From JBPYCR01 sp051846935 (lineage in GTDB: Bacteria > Bacillota > Bacilli > Bacillales > Amphibacillaceae): a stretch of 64,000 bases of DNA. Location of the stretch: assembly GCF_051846935.1 (NCBI RefSeq), contig NZ_JBPYCS010000004.1:105904-169903 (forward strand), in the 5' to 3' direction. Positions 1-8,917 of the stretch are shown piece after piece. A program made the position numbers and the translations under genes. Every line of letters begins with the position of its first letter. Positions within the stretch are counted from its first letter, which is position 1. The notes beneath the pieces are model-generated. The model saw only the letters and a program-made list of their open reading frames with translations. It was not told the origin of the DNA and did no database searches.

Positions 1-182
1 TCTGTGACAATACAACAACATTTAACATTAGGTTAATGTGACATTGCTCATGATACAATTCTAATCTAAAACGAAAGATTGTACAATATATGATATTGGT
101 GAGATTGGGTCAAGTATTTGTGGGTGTTATTTTAAGAAGTTAAAAAACCTCTCTTTGTATTCGTTAATTTTAGTATTGATTC

Positions 183-349
183 CTACCGACCGCAGTAGAT
201 ATACACTACGCTTTCTGTGCCCGCGGAAAGCCTGTCGGCTGTAGTGCAAGTCAGCGAAATCAGAACACAAGCTTTCATGTTTCGTTCTACCGCATTAGTA
301 AGTATTCCTCGACTTAAAATACTCACCAACGTCATTTGCAAAGAACCAA
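183..349 (-). mobile_element. Partial ISL3-like element remnant
   Basis: Read on the minus strand, this begins at about 348 with the same terminal inverted repeat (GGTTCTTTG, then ATGACGTTGGTGA) and the same AACGAAACATGAAAGC stretch found in the longer copies at 34854 and 43606. It continues into the GC-rich palindromic module around 205-245 (CCCGCGGAAAGC). The second terminal repeat is not seen, so this copy is truncated. It sits just downstream of the ctaF terminator. ISL3 membership is inferred from the longer copies. Confidence 0.6.
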
Positions 350-352
350 ACG

Positions 353-391
353 AAATAAAAAGAAGACCGGGAGACGTTTCCCCGATCTTCC
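353..391 (-). terminator. Rho-independent terminator of the cta operon
   Basis: On the minus strand a 10-bp GC-rich stem (GAAGATCGGG / CCCGGTCTTC) with a short loop is followed by TTTTTA, directly downstream of the ctaF stop. It closes the ctaBCDEF transcription unit, so ctaG, which follows ctaF in B. subtilis, is not in this unit. Confidence 0.75.
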
Positions 392-402
392 TTCAGTTCT
401 GA

Positions 403-726
403 TTACCACCACGTAATAGCGATCAAACCAGCAAGTGTTAAAAATGCTGCCCAGACACCGCCATAAATTAAAGTGGCAGGCATTTCATGTCCTTTATCTT
501 TCATATGCATGAAATAATAAAACTGAAATGCTACTTGAATAAGCGCCATAATCAATAGTATTGGAACAATAAACATTTTTTGTACATTACCTGACGCAAC
601 AGCTCCAAAAGCTATTACAGTAAATACGATCATTAATACAAACGATATTACATGTCGCTTCATTTCTTCTTTGTTTTTTTGCTTTCGAAACAGTTCAGCT
701 TGATTGGTATTGGTGTTTTCGGACAT
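403..726 (-). CDS. ctaF: Cytochrome c oxidase subunit IV (CtaF)
   Basis: Small integral membrane subunit (107 aa) of the caa3-type cytochrome c oxidase, which reduces oxygen and pumps protons in the cytoplasmic membrane. The sequence shows a charged N-terminus, then three hydrophobic helices and the HMKDKGHEM loop typical of bacterial CtaF/COX4 proteins. It is the last gene of the minus-strand run ctaB-C-D-E-F, separated from ctaE by only three bases, and is followed at once by a terminator. Identity rests on position and the family-like helix pattern; alternatives are unlikely. Confidence 0.93.
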   Translation of the reverse strand: MSENTNTNQAELFRKQKNKEEMKRHVISFVLMIVFTVIAFGAVASGNVQKMFIVPILLIMALIQVAFQFYYFMHMKDKGHEMPATLIYGGVWAAFLTLAGLIAITWW

Positions 727-729
727 TAT

Positions 730-1350
730 TTAACCCACCTTTCCCATTAAATATACAACAGTAAATACAAATACCCAAATGACATCAATAAAGTGCCAGT
801 ACAGACTAAATGTATTAAACTTTGGAGCGTTGTATAAATTCAAGCCTCGTTTAGCATTACGCACCATTAACGCGATTAACCAACAAATTCCAAAAGTTAC
901 GTGTCCTCCGTGAAATCCGACTAAGGCATAGAATGCTGAGCCAAAGGCAGATGAACGAAAAGTAAAGCCATACTCAGAAATATAATGTGCAAACTCATAT
1001 ACTTCTCCAACTAGAAAGCCTATTCCAAGCAATGCAGTAATTCCAAGCCAAAGCTGCATTTGCTTAAAATTGTTATTTCTCATATGGTACATCGCATACA
1101 CACTTGTTAATGAACTCGTTAATAATAAAATCGTCATAACAAAAACGAGTTCTAGACCAAATAACTCTTGAGAAGTAGGGCCACCAGCAGTGGAGTTTTT
1201 AAGCGCTAAATACGTACCAAACAAGCAAGCGAATAAAACCGTTTCACCGCCAAGGAAAAACCAAAGCCCCATAAATTTATTTTTACCTTCTAATGTTGCC
1301 TTTTCTGGTTCATGAGGCATCACTTTAGGGTTTAAGGTATGCTCACTCAT
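730..1350 (-). CDS. ctaE: Cytochrome c oxidase subunit III (CtaE)
   Basis: Subunit III of the caa3 oxidase, 206 aa, with five membrane helices; it stabilises the catalytic core. The sequence shows the FLGGETVLFACLFGTYL helix and the FHGGHVTFGICW segment characteristic of COX3. A longer reading would start inside ctaD, but the ATG at 1350 is chosen because GGGAGG lies just upstream and the protein then starts MSEHTLNP. It abuts the ctaD stop at 1352, implying translational coupling within the oxidase operon. Confidence 0.93.
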   Translation of the reverse strand: MSEHTLNPKVMPHEPEKATLEGKNKFMGLWFFLGGETVLFACLFGTYLALKNSTAGGPTSQELFGLELVFVMTILLLTSSLTSVYAMYHMRNNNFKQMQLWLGITALLGIGFLVGEVYEFAHYISEYGFTFRSSAFGSAFYALVGFHGGHVTFGICWLIALMVRNAKRGLNLYNAPKFNTFSLYWHFIDVIWVFVFTVVYLMGKVG

Positions 1351-1351
1351 C

Positions 1352-3217
1352 TCAGTCTGCCTCCCGTTCATCAATTGCTTTTTGAAGTTCCTCTTTAGGG
1401 ATGTAATAACCATGATCATCCTTGACTGATCTTACTACCATACACCCAATAGCAAAAGCCATACCGCCATATAGGGCAACATACCATAATGCATGATCAA
1501 CCTGATAAATAAACCCAAAACCAGCAACAAAGAACCCAAGTCCCATTAAAAATGGTAATATTGATCCGTTTGGCATATGGACGTCATCTAATGGCTCGCC
1601 AGGTAATATCTTTCCTTTACCTTCCATTTTTTCAATCCATAGTGGATCTAATCCACGAACTAACGGAAGCTGTTCAAAGTTGTAATATGGTGGTGGAGAC
1701 GGAACTGTCCACTCTAATGTTCTACCATCCCATGGATCTGCTGGTGCTTGAGCTCCTTTATACGCTGTATGAATAATGTTATAAAGAAACACAATAACAC
1801 CGGCGGACATGAAAAATGCACCTATCGTACTAATTAAGTTTCCTAAATCTAATCCTTGATCTTCTAGGAACACCCAATAACGTCGTGGCATACCCATTAA
1901 CCCAAGGAAATGCTGAATGAAGAAGGTTAAATGGAAACCAATAAAGAATAACCAAAATGTGATTTTACCCATTGTTTCATCCAATATTTTACCAAACATT
2001 TTTGGCCACCAGTAATGAAGACCAGTAAAAATACCAAAAATCGTTCCACCAACAATTACATAGTGGAAATGCGCAACTACAAAGTAAGTGTCATGGTACT
2101 GATAATCTGCTACAGAGGAACCGAGCATAACACCTGTCATTCCACCAATAGTAAATGTTGGAATAAATCCAAGTGCCCATAGCATTGCGGAGTTTATTGA
2201 AACTTGACCGCCCCACATTGTAGCAAGCCAGTTAAAGATTTTAATTCCGGTAGGAACGGCAATCGCCATCGTACCTACAGCAAAGATCGAGTTCGCTACT
2301 GGACCAAGACCAACTGTAAACATATGGTGTGCCCAAACCATGAATCCTAGAAATGCAATCAACATTGTTGCAAATACCATTGCAGTATAACCGAATAGTC
2401 TTTTCTTTGAGAATGTTGAAAACACATCACTGAACAGACCAAATAATGGCAATATCAAAATGTAAACTTCCGGATGTCCAAAAATCCAGAATAAATGCTG
2501 ATAAATAATTGTGTTACCACCTAAGGATACATCGAAAAATGCAGTACCAAACATACGATCAAACATTAATAAGAATAGGTTTATCGTAAGTGCTGGGAAT
2601 GCAAAAAGAATTAAAACACTTGTAATAAATGTTGCCCATGTAAACAAAGGCATACGCATATAGGTCATGCCAGGGGCACGCATCGTAACAATTGTTGCGA
2701 TAAAGTTAATTCCCCCCATTAAAGTACCAGCACCAGCAATTTGCAATCCCATTACATAGAAATCAATACCATGTCCAGGAGAATTCATTGCTAACGATGC
2801 ATAAGAAGTCCATCCTGCATCTGGAGCACCGCCTAATAAAAAGCTCAAGTTTAATAGAAGTCCTCCAAACAAGAATAGCCATAAGCCAAGTGCGTTTAAG
2901 AATGGGAATGCGACGTCTCGTGCACCTATTTGCAGCGGCATGACGGCGTTCATCAATCCGACCAGTATCGGCATCCCTGCTAAAAATATCATGGTAGTAC
3001 CATGCATCGTAATCATTTCATTATAAAATCCAGCACTAACAAAGTCATTTTCTGGCACCATTAGCTGAATTCGAATAACAACTGCTTCAAGTCCACCGAG
3101 AATAAAAAAGAACCCACCGCCCAGTAAATACAAAGTACCAATTTTCTTATGATCTACTGTCGTTAAATAATCCCATAACACGGCACCGAAGCTTCTTTTA
3201 CCAGCTGCTACGTTCAC
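1352..3217 (-). CDS. ctaD: Cytochrome c oxidase subunit I (CtaD)
   Basis: Catalytic subunit of the caa3 oxidase (621 aa, usual length), holding low-spin heme a and the heme a3-CuB centre. Visible ligands: His72 in MITMHGT (low-spin heme), the His248-Tyr252 pair in HPEVY, CuB histidines 297-298 in WAHHMF, and heme histidines 383 and 385 in VAHFHYV. About 14 membrane helices are present. It starts at a GTG (3217) preceded by GAGGAGG. It lies between ctaC and ctaE on the minus strand, and the stop is two bases from the ctaE start. Confidence 0.97.
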   Translation of the reverse strand: MNVAAGKRSFGAVLWDYLTTVDHKKIGTLYLLGGGFFFILGGLEAVVIRIQLMVPENDFVSAGFYNEMITMHGTTMIFLAGMPILVGLMNAVMPLQIGARDVAFPFLNALGLWLFLFGGLLLNLSFLLGGAPDAGWTSYASLAMNSPGHGIDFYVMGLQIAGAGTLMGGINFIATIVTMRAPGMTYMRMPLFTWATFITSVLILFAFPALTINLFLLMFDRMFGTAFFDVSLGGNTIIYQHLFWIFGHPEVYILILPLFGLFSDVFSTFSKKRLFGYTAMVFATMLIAFLGFMVWAHHMFTVGLGPVANSIFAVGTMAIAVPTGIKIFNWLATMWGGQVSINSAMLWALGFIPTFTIGGMTGVMLGSSVADYQYHDTYFVVAHFHYVIVGGTIFGIFTGLHYWWPKMFGKILDETMGKITFWLFFIGFHLTFFIQHFLGLMGMPRRYWVFLEDQGLDLGNLISTIGAFFMSAGVIVFLYNIIHTAYKGAQAPADPWDGRTLEWTVPSPPPYYNFEQLPLVRGLDPLWIEKMEGKGKILPGEPLDDVHMPNGSILPFLMGLGFFVAGFGFIYQVDHALWYVALYGGMAFAIGCMVVRSVKDDHGYYIPKEELQKAIDEREAD

Positions 3218-3261
3218 GTAATATACCTCCTCAATTAATAATCAAACTACTTTAAAACCCA

Positions 3262-4329
3262 CTAATTGCCAGCCGTTTCCGGAGTTACTTCGGAAGGCTT
3301 AAGCTGTAATAGATATTCTGCAATTTTATCTGCTTCTTCTTCTGAAAGCTCTGGATACATCCCTGTCATTTTGTTCCCTGGTTTAATTACCTCTGGATCA
3401 AGTAACCAGTCAACAAGATTATCTTTTGTCGGAAGTAAAATTCCAGCAAAGCGCGAGCGATCCCCAAAGCTTGTCAAGTTAGGTCCCATTGGAACAGAAC
3501 CAGCTGCATAATTTTGCATGTCAGTAGCATGACAATTAATACAACTATTCGCTTCAAACAATTCCTTACCTTCTTGAGCAACTGCGTCTAATTCCACTTC
3601 TTCAGAATTATGACCTTTCAAGTCGCTCACCCACTGATCATATTCTTCCTGACTCACTGCTACAACTTTAAAGTCCATCAATGAGTGGGAAGGTCCACAT
3701 AACTCAGCACATTTACCGTAGTATACGCCTTCTTCATGTGCCTGAATAAACATTGTATTTACGTTCTCAGGGTTTACGTCTAACTTACCAGATAAACTTG
3801 GTACCCAGAACGAATGCAGTACATCTGAAGCTAATAGATGAACATACACCTTTTCACCTACTGGAATATACATATCTTGACTTGTAGCAATTTCTTCATT
3901 CTCATAATCGAAATGCCACCAATACTGAGCTCCAGTAACATTAATATTAATATGATCTGCTGCATCCGAATCGTCAGCTAAATGGAATGTAGCGAATACA
4001 GTTGGAACCGCCATTATAATTACAAGAATTATAGGAATTACCGTCCATACTGTTTCAAGTGTTTTATTTCCTTCAACTTGTTTCGGTATAAAGTCTTTGT
4101 CACCTTTTTTCTTTCGGAAGCGCAGTAAAACAATGACATAAACAACCATAACTGCGATAAATACGAATGTCATAACAACAGTTGTTAAAATAATGAGATA
4201 CATTGATTGATCAGCACCATACCCTTTCGGTACGAGCGCTGTTAAGTTCTCTTTACCACAACCTGATAAAATGAATGCTAATGAGCCTAGTAAAAATAGT
4301 GCTCGAATTTTTCCCATCCAACCTTTCAT
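3262..4329 (-). CDS. ctaC: Cytochrome c oxidase subunit II with fused cytochrome c domain (CtaC)
   Basis: Subunit II (355 aa), which receives electrons at the CuA centre. It is a lipoprotein: the lipobox LSGC gives a lipidated Cys24. Two membrane helices follow (about 42-70 and 92-112). The cupredoxin domain has CuA ligands His172, Cys207, Cys211, His215 and Met218 in KCAELCGPSHSLM. The C-terminus carries a cytochrome c domain with heme-binding CINCH (Cys263, Cys266, His267), which defines the caa3 type. The ATG at 4329 has AGAGGT upstream. Confidence 0.96.
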   Translation of the reverse strand: MKGWMGKIRALFLLGSLAFILSGCGKENLTALVPKGYGADQSMYLIILTTVVMTFVFIAVMVVYVIVLLRFRKKKGDKDFIPKQVEGNKTLETVWTVIPIILVIIMAVPTVFATFHLADDSDAADHININVTGAQYWWHFDYENEEIATSQDMYIPVGEKVYVHLLASDVLHSFWVPSLSGKLDVNPENVNTMFIQAHEEGVYYGKCAELCGPSHSLMDFKVVAVSQEEYDQWVSDLKGHNSEEVELDAVAQEGKELFEANSCINCHATDMQNYAAGSVPMGPNLTSFGDRSRFAGILLPTKDNLVDWLLDPEVIKPGNKMTGMYPELSEEEADKIAEYLLQLKPSEVTPETAGN

Positions 4330-4389
4330 GTATGCATACCTCTCTTTCTCATTGTTTCTCCTTATATTTTTTGGTTAGTTAAGGGTGAT

Positions 4390-5328
4390 TTAACTAAAAG
4401 GGGACTCCATCGTAACTAAAATCATTAATAAGAACATGATGACTAAGTAGTTCAATGAATAGATAAATATCATGTGCGCCCATTTCAGGTTGTTTTTCAT
4501 AAAAAACCCACTAAAGCCCATGATCAACCAGCCAACATTCAAAATAGTAGCTACGACTAAAAATGTTGTACCAAGTTCTCCCAAAAAAAATGGTAATGGA
4601 AGAAGGCAAGCAATATAAACAACGATTTGACGCATTGTAAATTCAAATCCATGTACAACGGGAAGCATCGGGATACCTGCTGCTTCATATTCACGGCTGT
4701 TTTTCATTGCCAAAGCGAGAAAATGGGGTGTTTGCCAAATAAACATAATGAGAAACAATATAATAGGAACGATGTGAAGTAAATCAGGACTAACTGCTGC
4801 CCAACCGATTACTGGAGGAACTGCACCAGAAATACAACCAATCTCTGTGTTCAACGTATATTTTCGCTTAGACCACATCGTATACAAAACAACATACGTA
4901 AACCAGCCGACAAAAGCAACAATAGCAGCTGTAGCTGTCGTAAACAACAACATAGTTAAACCGAATAGTGTTGTCACTATTCCGATTAATAGTACAGTCT
5001 GTAAAGACATTTTTCCTGTTACGGTCGGTCTATCCTTCGTTCTCTTCATCATCGGATCAATATCAACATCATACCAGTTATTTAAAACACTTGCACCAAT
5101 TAATACTAGAGAGCTCCCACCAAATGTTAAGAGAAACAAATCGAAATTTGGTAGAAATGGTGTATTCGTAAAATAAAGTGCCAACCAAAAGCCGGTAAAG
5201 ACTGTAATTAAATTTGAATTGACAATACCTATTTTAAATAGTGCTTTAATATCTTTTATAGTCGCTCTTTGTTCTTTAGGTACAGAGGTTTTATTCATTG
5301 AAATCGATGTCGTATCCATGTTGCTCAC
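4390..5328 (-). CDS. ctaB: Protoheme IX farnesyltransferase, heme O synthase (CtaB)
   Basis: UbiA-family membrane prenyltransferase (312 aa) that adds farnesyl to protoheme IX, giving heme O for the oxidase. The Asp-rich motif NNWYDVDIDPMMKRTKDR (near residues 87-104) and about eight or nine helices match the family. The GTG start at 5328 follows GGGGGG with good spacing. It is the first gene of the ctaBCDEF run and divergent from ctaA, which acts on its product. Confidence 0.95.
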   Translation of the reverse strand: MSNMDTTSISMNKTSVPKEQRATIKDIKALFKIGIVNSNLITVFTGFWLALYFTNTPFLPNFDLFLLTFGGSSLVLIGASVLNNWYDVDIDPMMKRTKDRPTVTGKMSLQTVLLIGIVTTLFGLTMLLFTTATAAIVAFVGWFTYVVLYTMWSKRKYTLNTEIGCISGAVPPVIGWAAVSPDLLHIVPIILFLIMFIWQTPHFLALAMKNSREYEAAGIPMLPVVHGFEFTMRQIVVYIACLLPLPFFLGELGTTFLVVATILNVGWLIMGFSGFFMKNNLKWAHMIFIYSLNYLVIMFLLMILVTMESPFS

Positions 5329-5529
5329 TCATTTATCCCCCCTTCGAATCCCTAAATAAAAAGAATATAAAAAGATTATATACCCTTATCATGGTACGTA
5401 AAAATCTAATTATACCCTACCGTATTGGATTTCCCATTTCAAAACGTATCATGGAATTGTATTTAATTGTTCGTACTACAACTATGTACAGCCTTACCTT
5501 ATGGCAGAAGCTGATAATGTACAATTGTA

Positions 5530-5712
5530 GTTTTTTCACAAAAAAATAATTCGTATGATATTAAATAAAAGCTTATTCAGTTGTGAAAATGTAACTTAGC
5601 AGTTTCCCCTATAACTATTTCTAGCAAATATCATGATGGATTGCAAGGATTTTTCATTCTGTCTCAATTAATTTGAAGATATTTGAAATCTATGTAACAA
5701 ATTTGTGACAAT
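5530..5712. promoter_or_regulatory. Divergent ctaA/ctaB control region with TTGTGA motifs
   Basis: The 547-bp divergent region contains three close matches to the ResD-type sequence TTTGTGA(A/C): at about 5535-5543 on the minus strand, 5581-5588 on the plus strand and 5702-5709 on the plus strand. In B. subtilis this intergenic region is a known ResD target. The motifs are seen directly; their use here is inference. I see no other gene in 5329-5875. Confidence 0.4.
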
Positions 5713-5875
5713 TGTTTGTTTAAAACTTGTTTTATCCGTTTTTCAAGTGAAAAAAATACATATTTACTTTATGATAAATAGTAGAAAGCATCGTCATAGG
5801 AATATAAACTTTACGATACGGCGGATAGCTTATAATACACTTAAAGTATCTACTACTATAAAGCGAGGCTATACA

Positions 5876-6796
5876 ATGATTAAAACATTAAAATGGTTAT
5901 CGGTAGTGTCATCGATAGGCATGCTATTTATTTTACTAGGTGGAGCACTCGTTACGAAAACGGAATCCGGAGCTGGCTGCGGAGATAGCTGGCCGTTATG
6001 TAATGGGGAGCTCATTCCTTCTAATATAACTCCTGAACTCGTGATCGAATACAGCCACCGCCTTGTCTCTAGTACAATGGGGATTACAATATTGGCATTA
6101 GCTGTTTTAGCTTGGAAATTTATTGGTCATATTCGCGAAGTAAAATTTTTATCTTTTTTAGCCGTCTTTTTTTTAATCTTACAAGGATTAATTGGTGCGG
6201 CAGCAGTTGTTTGGGGGCAATCCGATTTCGTATTAGCTGCTCACTTCGGGATTTCATTAATCTCTTTCGCAGCAGTTTTTCTATTAACATTGCTCATATT
6301 TGAAATAGATCAGAAATTGGATGCAAAGTTACTTAAAATTAAGAAAAAGCATCGAGTCGAAATTTATTTGTTAACGATATATACCATAATAGTCGTATAT
6401 ACTGGTGCTCTTGTACGCCATGCGAACGCCAATCTCGTCTGTGGCGATTGGCCATTTTGTAAAAATACGTCCCCTATTAATTTTGCTAGCTACTCAATGG
6501 AGCAATGGATACAGATGGGACATCGCTTTGCTGCTGGTATTTTATTTGTTTGGACGTTCACTTTTTTTATAAAGGTTATGAAGCTGTATAAACATAGCCG
6601 GATTATGCGGTGGGGATGGACAATTACGTTTGCTCTTATTGTAATGCAAGTCATTTTTGGAGCGCTCATTATTTTCACCTTGCTCAATCTTGGTATTGCT
6701 TTACTACATGCTTTAGTCATCACTTGCTTTTTCGGTATGCTTAGTTATTTTATTTTGCTTTCATCAAGAAGCGCAAAATATGAAAAAGAACAGTAA
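5876..6796 (+). CDS. ctaA: Heme A synthase (CtaA)
   Basis: Converts heme O to heme A in the membrane for cytochrome aa3/caa3. With the ATG at 5876 the protein is 306 aa, matching the B. subtilis enzyme; AAGCGAGG lies just upstream, whereas the in-frame extension to 5705 has no ribosome site. Eight helices are predicted. Conserved features: the cysteine pair Cys35/Cys42, catalytic-region His61 in IEYSHRL, a second cysteine pair in NLVCGDWPFC, and later histidines in MGHRFAAG and LLHALV. Divergent from ctaB. Confidence 0.95.
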   Translation: MIKTLKWLSVVSSIGMLFILLGGALVTKTESGAGCGDSWPLCNGELIPSNITPELVIEYSHRLVSSTMGITILALAVLAWKFIGHIREVKFLSFLAVFFLILQGLIGAAAVVWGQSDFVLAAHFGISLISFAAVFLLTLLIFEIDQKLDAKLLKIKKKHRVEIYLLTIYTIIVVYTGALVRHANANLVCGDWPFCKNTSPINFASYSMEQWIQMGHRFAAGILFVWTFTFFIKVMKLYKHSRIMRWGWTITFALIVMQVIFGALIIFTLLNLGIALLHALVITCFFGMLSYFILLSSRSAKYEKEQ

Positions 6797-6842
6797 ACGA
6801 CAGATTGCATTGAAGATAACCTTTAAAAGACTTAGAGAAACA

Positions 6843-7015
6843 GGGTATTCGGAATATATTGCAGAAGGGAAAATTCCCTAAAATTATCGCTCATGGAATA
6901 TACACGCTTTCCGCGGGCGAATGGTGAGCCTCCTCTTTCTTCCGGCTGGAGTGTCGCATCTTCCATTCGCTCGTGTTGGAGAGCCTTCCTAATTTTCCAC
7001 ACCAAAAATCCGAGC
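6843..7015. repeat. Small dispersed repeat carrying a GC-rich palindromic insert
   Basis: The outer parts (6843-6885, GGTATTCGGAATATATTGCA..., and 6964-7015, CGCTCGTGTTGGAGAG... AATTTTCCACAC) match, in inverted orientation, a continuous repeat at 56815-56920. Between them lies a GC-rich hairpin-forming module (GCTTTCCGCGGGCGAATGG ... CCATTCGC) that the 56.8-kb copy lacks. The rest of 6797-7233 shows no gene. Confidence 0.55.
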
Positions 7016-7233
7016 GTAATTACTAAGATTTTTTTACAATCCGGTCTACAAGCATACATGTAATAGTATTATTGCTTTTCAAAAAAGATAAATTCAAATC
7101 TAGCGAAAACAAGTCTAATTTGGCGCATCAAAATATCGAATTATTAGTTCGTATCCAATCACCACTCTTTGCGCTTAATTCGTATAATTAAGTCGTACTC
7201 CTTACGCAACAACTGGTACTCACTTTACCGTAG

Positions 7234-7773
7234 TTATTTAATTAAAACTTCAATTTCAGCTTCATTTTCTTTCACCAATTCTTCTAGTAGTTCATCAAAT
7301 TCAACCATCCATTTAGCATTACTAAAATTTCCTTCCCCCAACTTTTCTTCGAGATACGTTTTTAAATACGCATTTTGTTCATTAATTTTCCTCGCATATT
7401 CTCGTTGGAATTGTTCTGGCTTGATTCCTAGCTTTTTAGCTTGTGATTCTGCGTACGTACGAATTTGTTTTTCATCTGCATCTGTTGTGTTTTTAGGTGG
7501 CAATTCCTCGAATGATGCACTAGTATCATTTTCTTTATCAGATATATCCAGTTTCATTTCCTCTACCTCATGCTTCACCAACTCTATCTGTATTACCCCG
7601 TCGAGATAATCTAAGGCCGTATCATCGGGATATAAAAACCGTAAATCACCGACTGTAATTTTATGTCCCTTTACAATGGCTATTACTTCACTATCCTCAT
7701 ATTTTGAAATACTGTTACACGCAGCTAGGAAAACAAGGAGTATCAAAACAGAAAACCGAAATACTTTTGACAT
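7234..7773 (-). CDS. Lipoprotein with SurA-N/trigger-like helical domain, no PPIase domain
   Basis: A 179-aa secreted lipoprotein: signal peptide with lipobox LAAC (Cys near 19), then a short beta-like segment (EVIAIVKGHKITVGDLRFLY) resembling the start of SurA/PrsA-type chaperones and a long charged helical region. No parvulin PPIase domain follows, so the protein is shorter than PrsA. The ATG at 7773 is preferred over a GTG two codons upstream because GGGGTG overlaps the latter. Followed on the same strand's upstream side by the DUF1648 gene. Function not known; a chaperone-like role is only a suggestion. Confidence 0.75.
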   Translation of the reverse strand: MSKVFRFSVLILLVFLAACNSISKYEDSEVIAIVKGHKITVGDLRFLYPDDTALDYLDGVIQIELVKHEVEEMKLDISDKENDTSASFEELPPKNTTDADEKQIRTYAESQAKKLGIKPEQFQREYARKINEQNAYLKTYLEEKLGEGNFSNAKWMVEFDELLEELVKENEAEIEVLIK

Positions 7774-7816
7774 TAACACACCCCAAATCCATATAATCTA
7801 ATTCAGCAGAATTTCA

Positions 7817-8311
7817 CTATTTAATCTTTTTTTGACGTACGATCATAAACAAAATTGGAATAAATGAACTCATAATTGCAATCGATAAAAATAACTTCCC
7901 AAAGCCGTTTCCCCAACCCAACGCTATGGAAACCGATTCGAATAAAATTAAAGTAAATATAACTAAACAGATATTTTTAACTTGATTTACCATTTTACGG
8001 CTATTCAAATAAAATGCTTTTGCATTTAATTTATTAAATCTTTTTGGATAATTGTGAGTTTCAGGGAACTTTTCGAGAGTTTGCATTAAAGCTAGTATGA
8101 AAGTTCCGATCCCTGGTAAAATCAATAATTCCAATCTTGATCCCCAACGATCAACTTCGCCCAGTGCATTGAAGTGTACTGGAACTGTTTCTGGTAGCCT
8201 GGTCCAAATAATAGCTAAAAATAGTATTGAGCCTATGTAAAGTGAATAGCCAATACTATCACAAAACCATTCCCCTCTTGTTTTAGGAATTTTTATCTTA
8301 GGTCGTTCCAA
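7817..8311 (-). CDS. DUF1648-domain membrane protein
   Basis: A 164-aa protein with about four helices. The first helix and the following PETVPVHFNALGEVDRWGSR segment match the DUF1648 signature (LPxxVPxHFxxxGxxDxWG) seen in SdpI-like and other Bacillus membrane proteins. A TTG start at 8311 is preferred because AGAAGGTGA lies five bases upstream; a GTG at 8320 overlaps that site. It lies 43 bp upstream of the lipoprotein gene on the same strand. Function unknown; immunity or stress roles of SdpI relatives should not be transferred without evidence. Confidence 0.75.
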   Translation of the reverse strand: MERPKIKIPKTRGEWFCDSIGYSLYIGSILFLAIIWTRLPETVPVHFNALGEVDRWGSRLELLILPGIGTFILALMQTLEKFPETHNYPKRFNKLNAKAFYLNSRKMVNQVKNICLVIFTLILFESVSIALGWGNGFGKLFLSIAIMSSFIPILFMIVRQKKIK

Positions 8312-8810
8312 TACTATCACCTTCTCTTTTGATAAGTGCTTATTATAAAGAACGATACATATTACAAATCATTAACCATATACCAAAGATCATCATTAAG
8401 CTTAATTGTATCATCATTATTTTTGCCATTTTCAATCCACTGCTTATTGATTGAATTATGTAGGGTTATTTCATGGTATACGATGATCCACTTGTCGTAT
8501 ACCTCCTCAAATAAACACTCTCTATTTTGAAAACATCACTTATCACTTTTTTTCCATTTCTAATTAGTCAAATTCCGAAATAAAGAATACTGTTAGGTTT
8601 TCCACTTTCAATGTAGGTTCATTTGCAATTAGGAACAAGTCGTTCGATGTTATAAAATTAGTTCACCATAACTATTTTGAGTATTTTGATAAATCCTCTA
8701 TATATTATAAAATATTACGCACTACACATTCCGTACAAGAATATCTTACTACGTGAACAACTTAGTACGTACATTAATTTAAAATTCAGTATTAATTCAT
8801 ACTACTCTAT
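8312..8810. other. Intergenic, no supported gene
   Basis: About 500 bp. The minus strand between about 8560 and 8385 has a protein-like reading of some 50 codons ending at a TAA, but without a start codon, so it may be a decayed gene fragment. Nothing else is supported. Confidence 0.4.
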
Positions 8811-8857
8811 AAAATAATCGCATAGTGTGTTGAGGAAGCACACTGTGCGATTATTTT
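8811..8857. terminator. Bidirectional terminator-like hairpin
   Basis: AAAATAATCGCATAGTGTG and CACACTGTGCGATTATTTT form a nearly perfect 19-bp stem around a 9-base loop, with A-run and T-run flanks on both sides. It lies about 60 bp downstream of the minus-strand pseudouridine synthase gene. Confidence 0.7.
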
Positions 8858-8917
8858 AAATAGCACCTTATTTCCGCCACGTATTAAACCTGCTAGTACA
8901 ATACAAAGTAATTTTTA

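Noticed and set aside
217..402. 61-codon plus-strand ORF
   Set aside because: Lies entirely within the repeat remnant and the ctaF terminator.
6832..7059. 75-codon minus-strand ORF
   Set aside because: Covers the dispersed repeat and its GC-rich module; open frame is a by-product of the repeat.
8385..8560. Minus-strand reading of about 50 codons (EEVYDKWIIVYHEIT... ending MVNDL)
   Set aside because: Protein-like, but no start codon after the upstream stop and no known family; possibly a decayed gene fragment, not reported as a gene.
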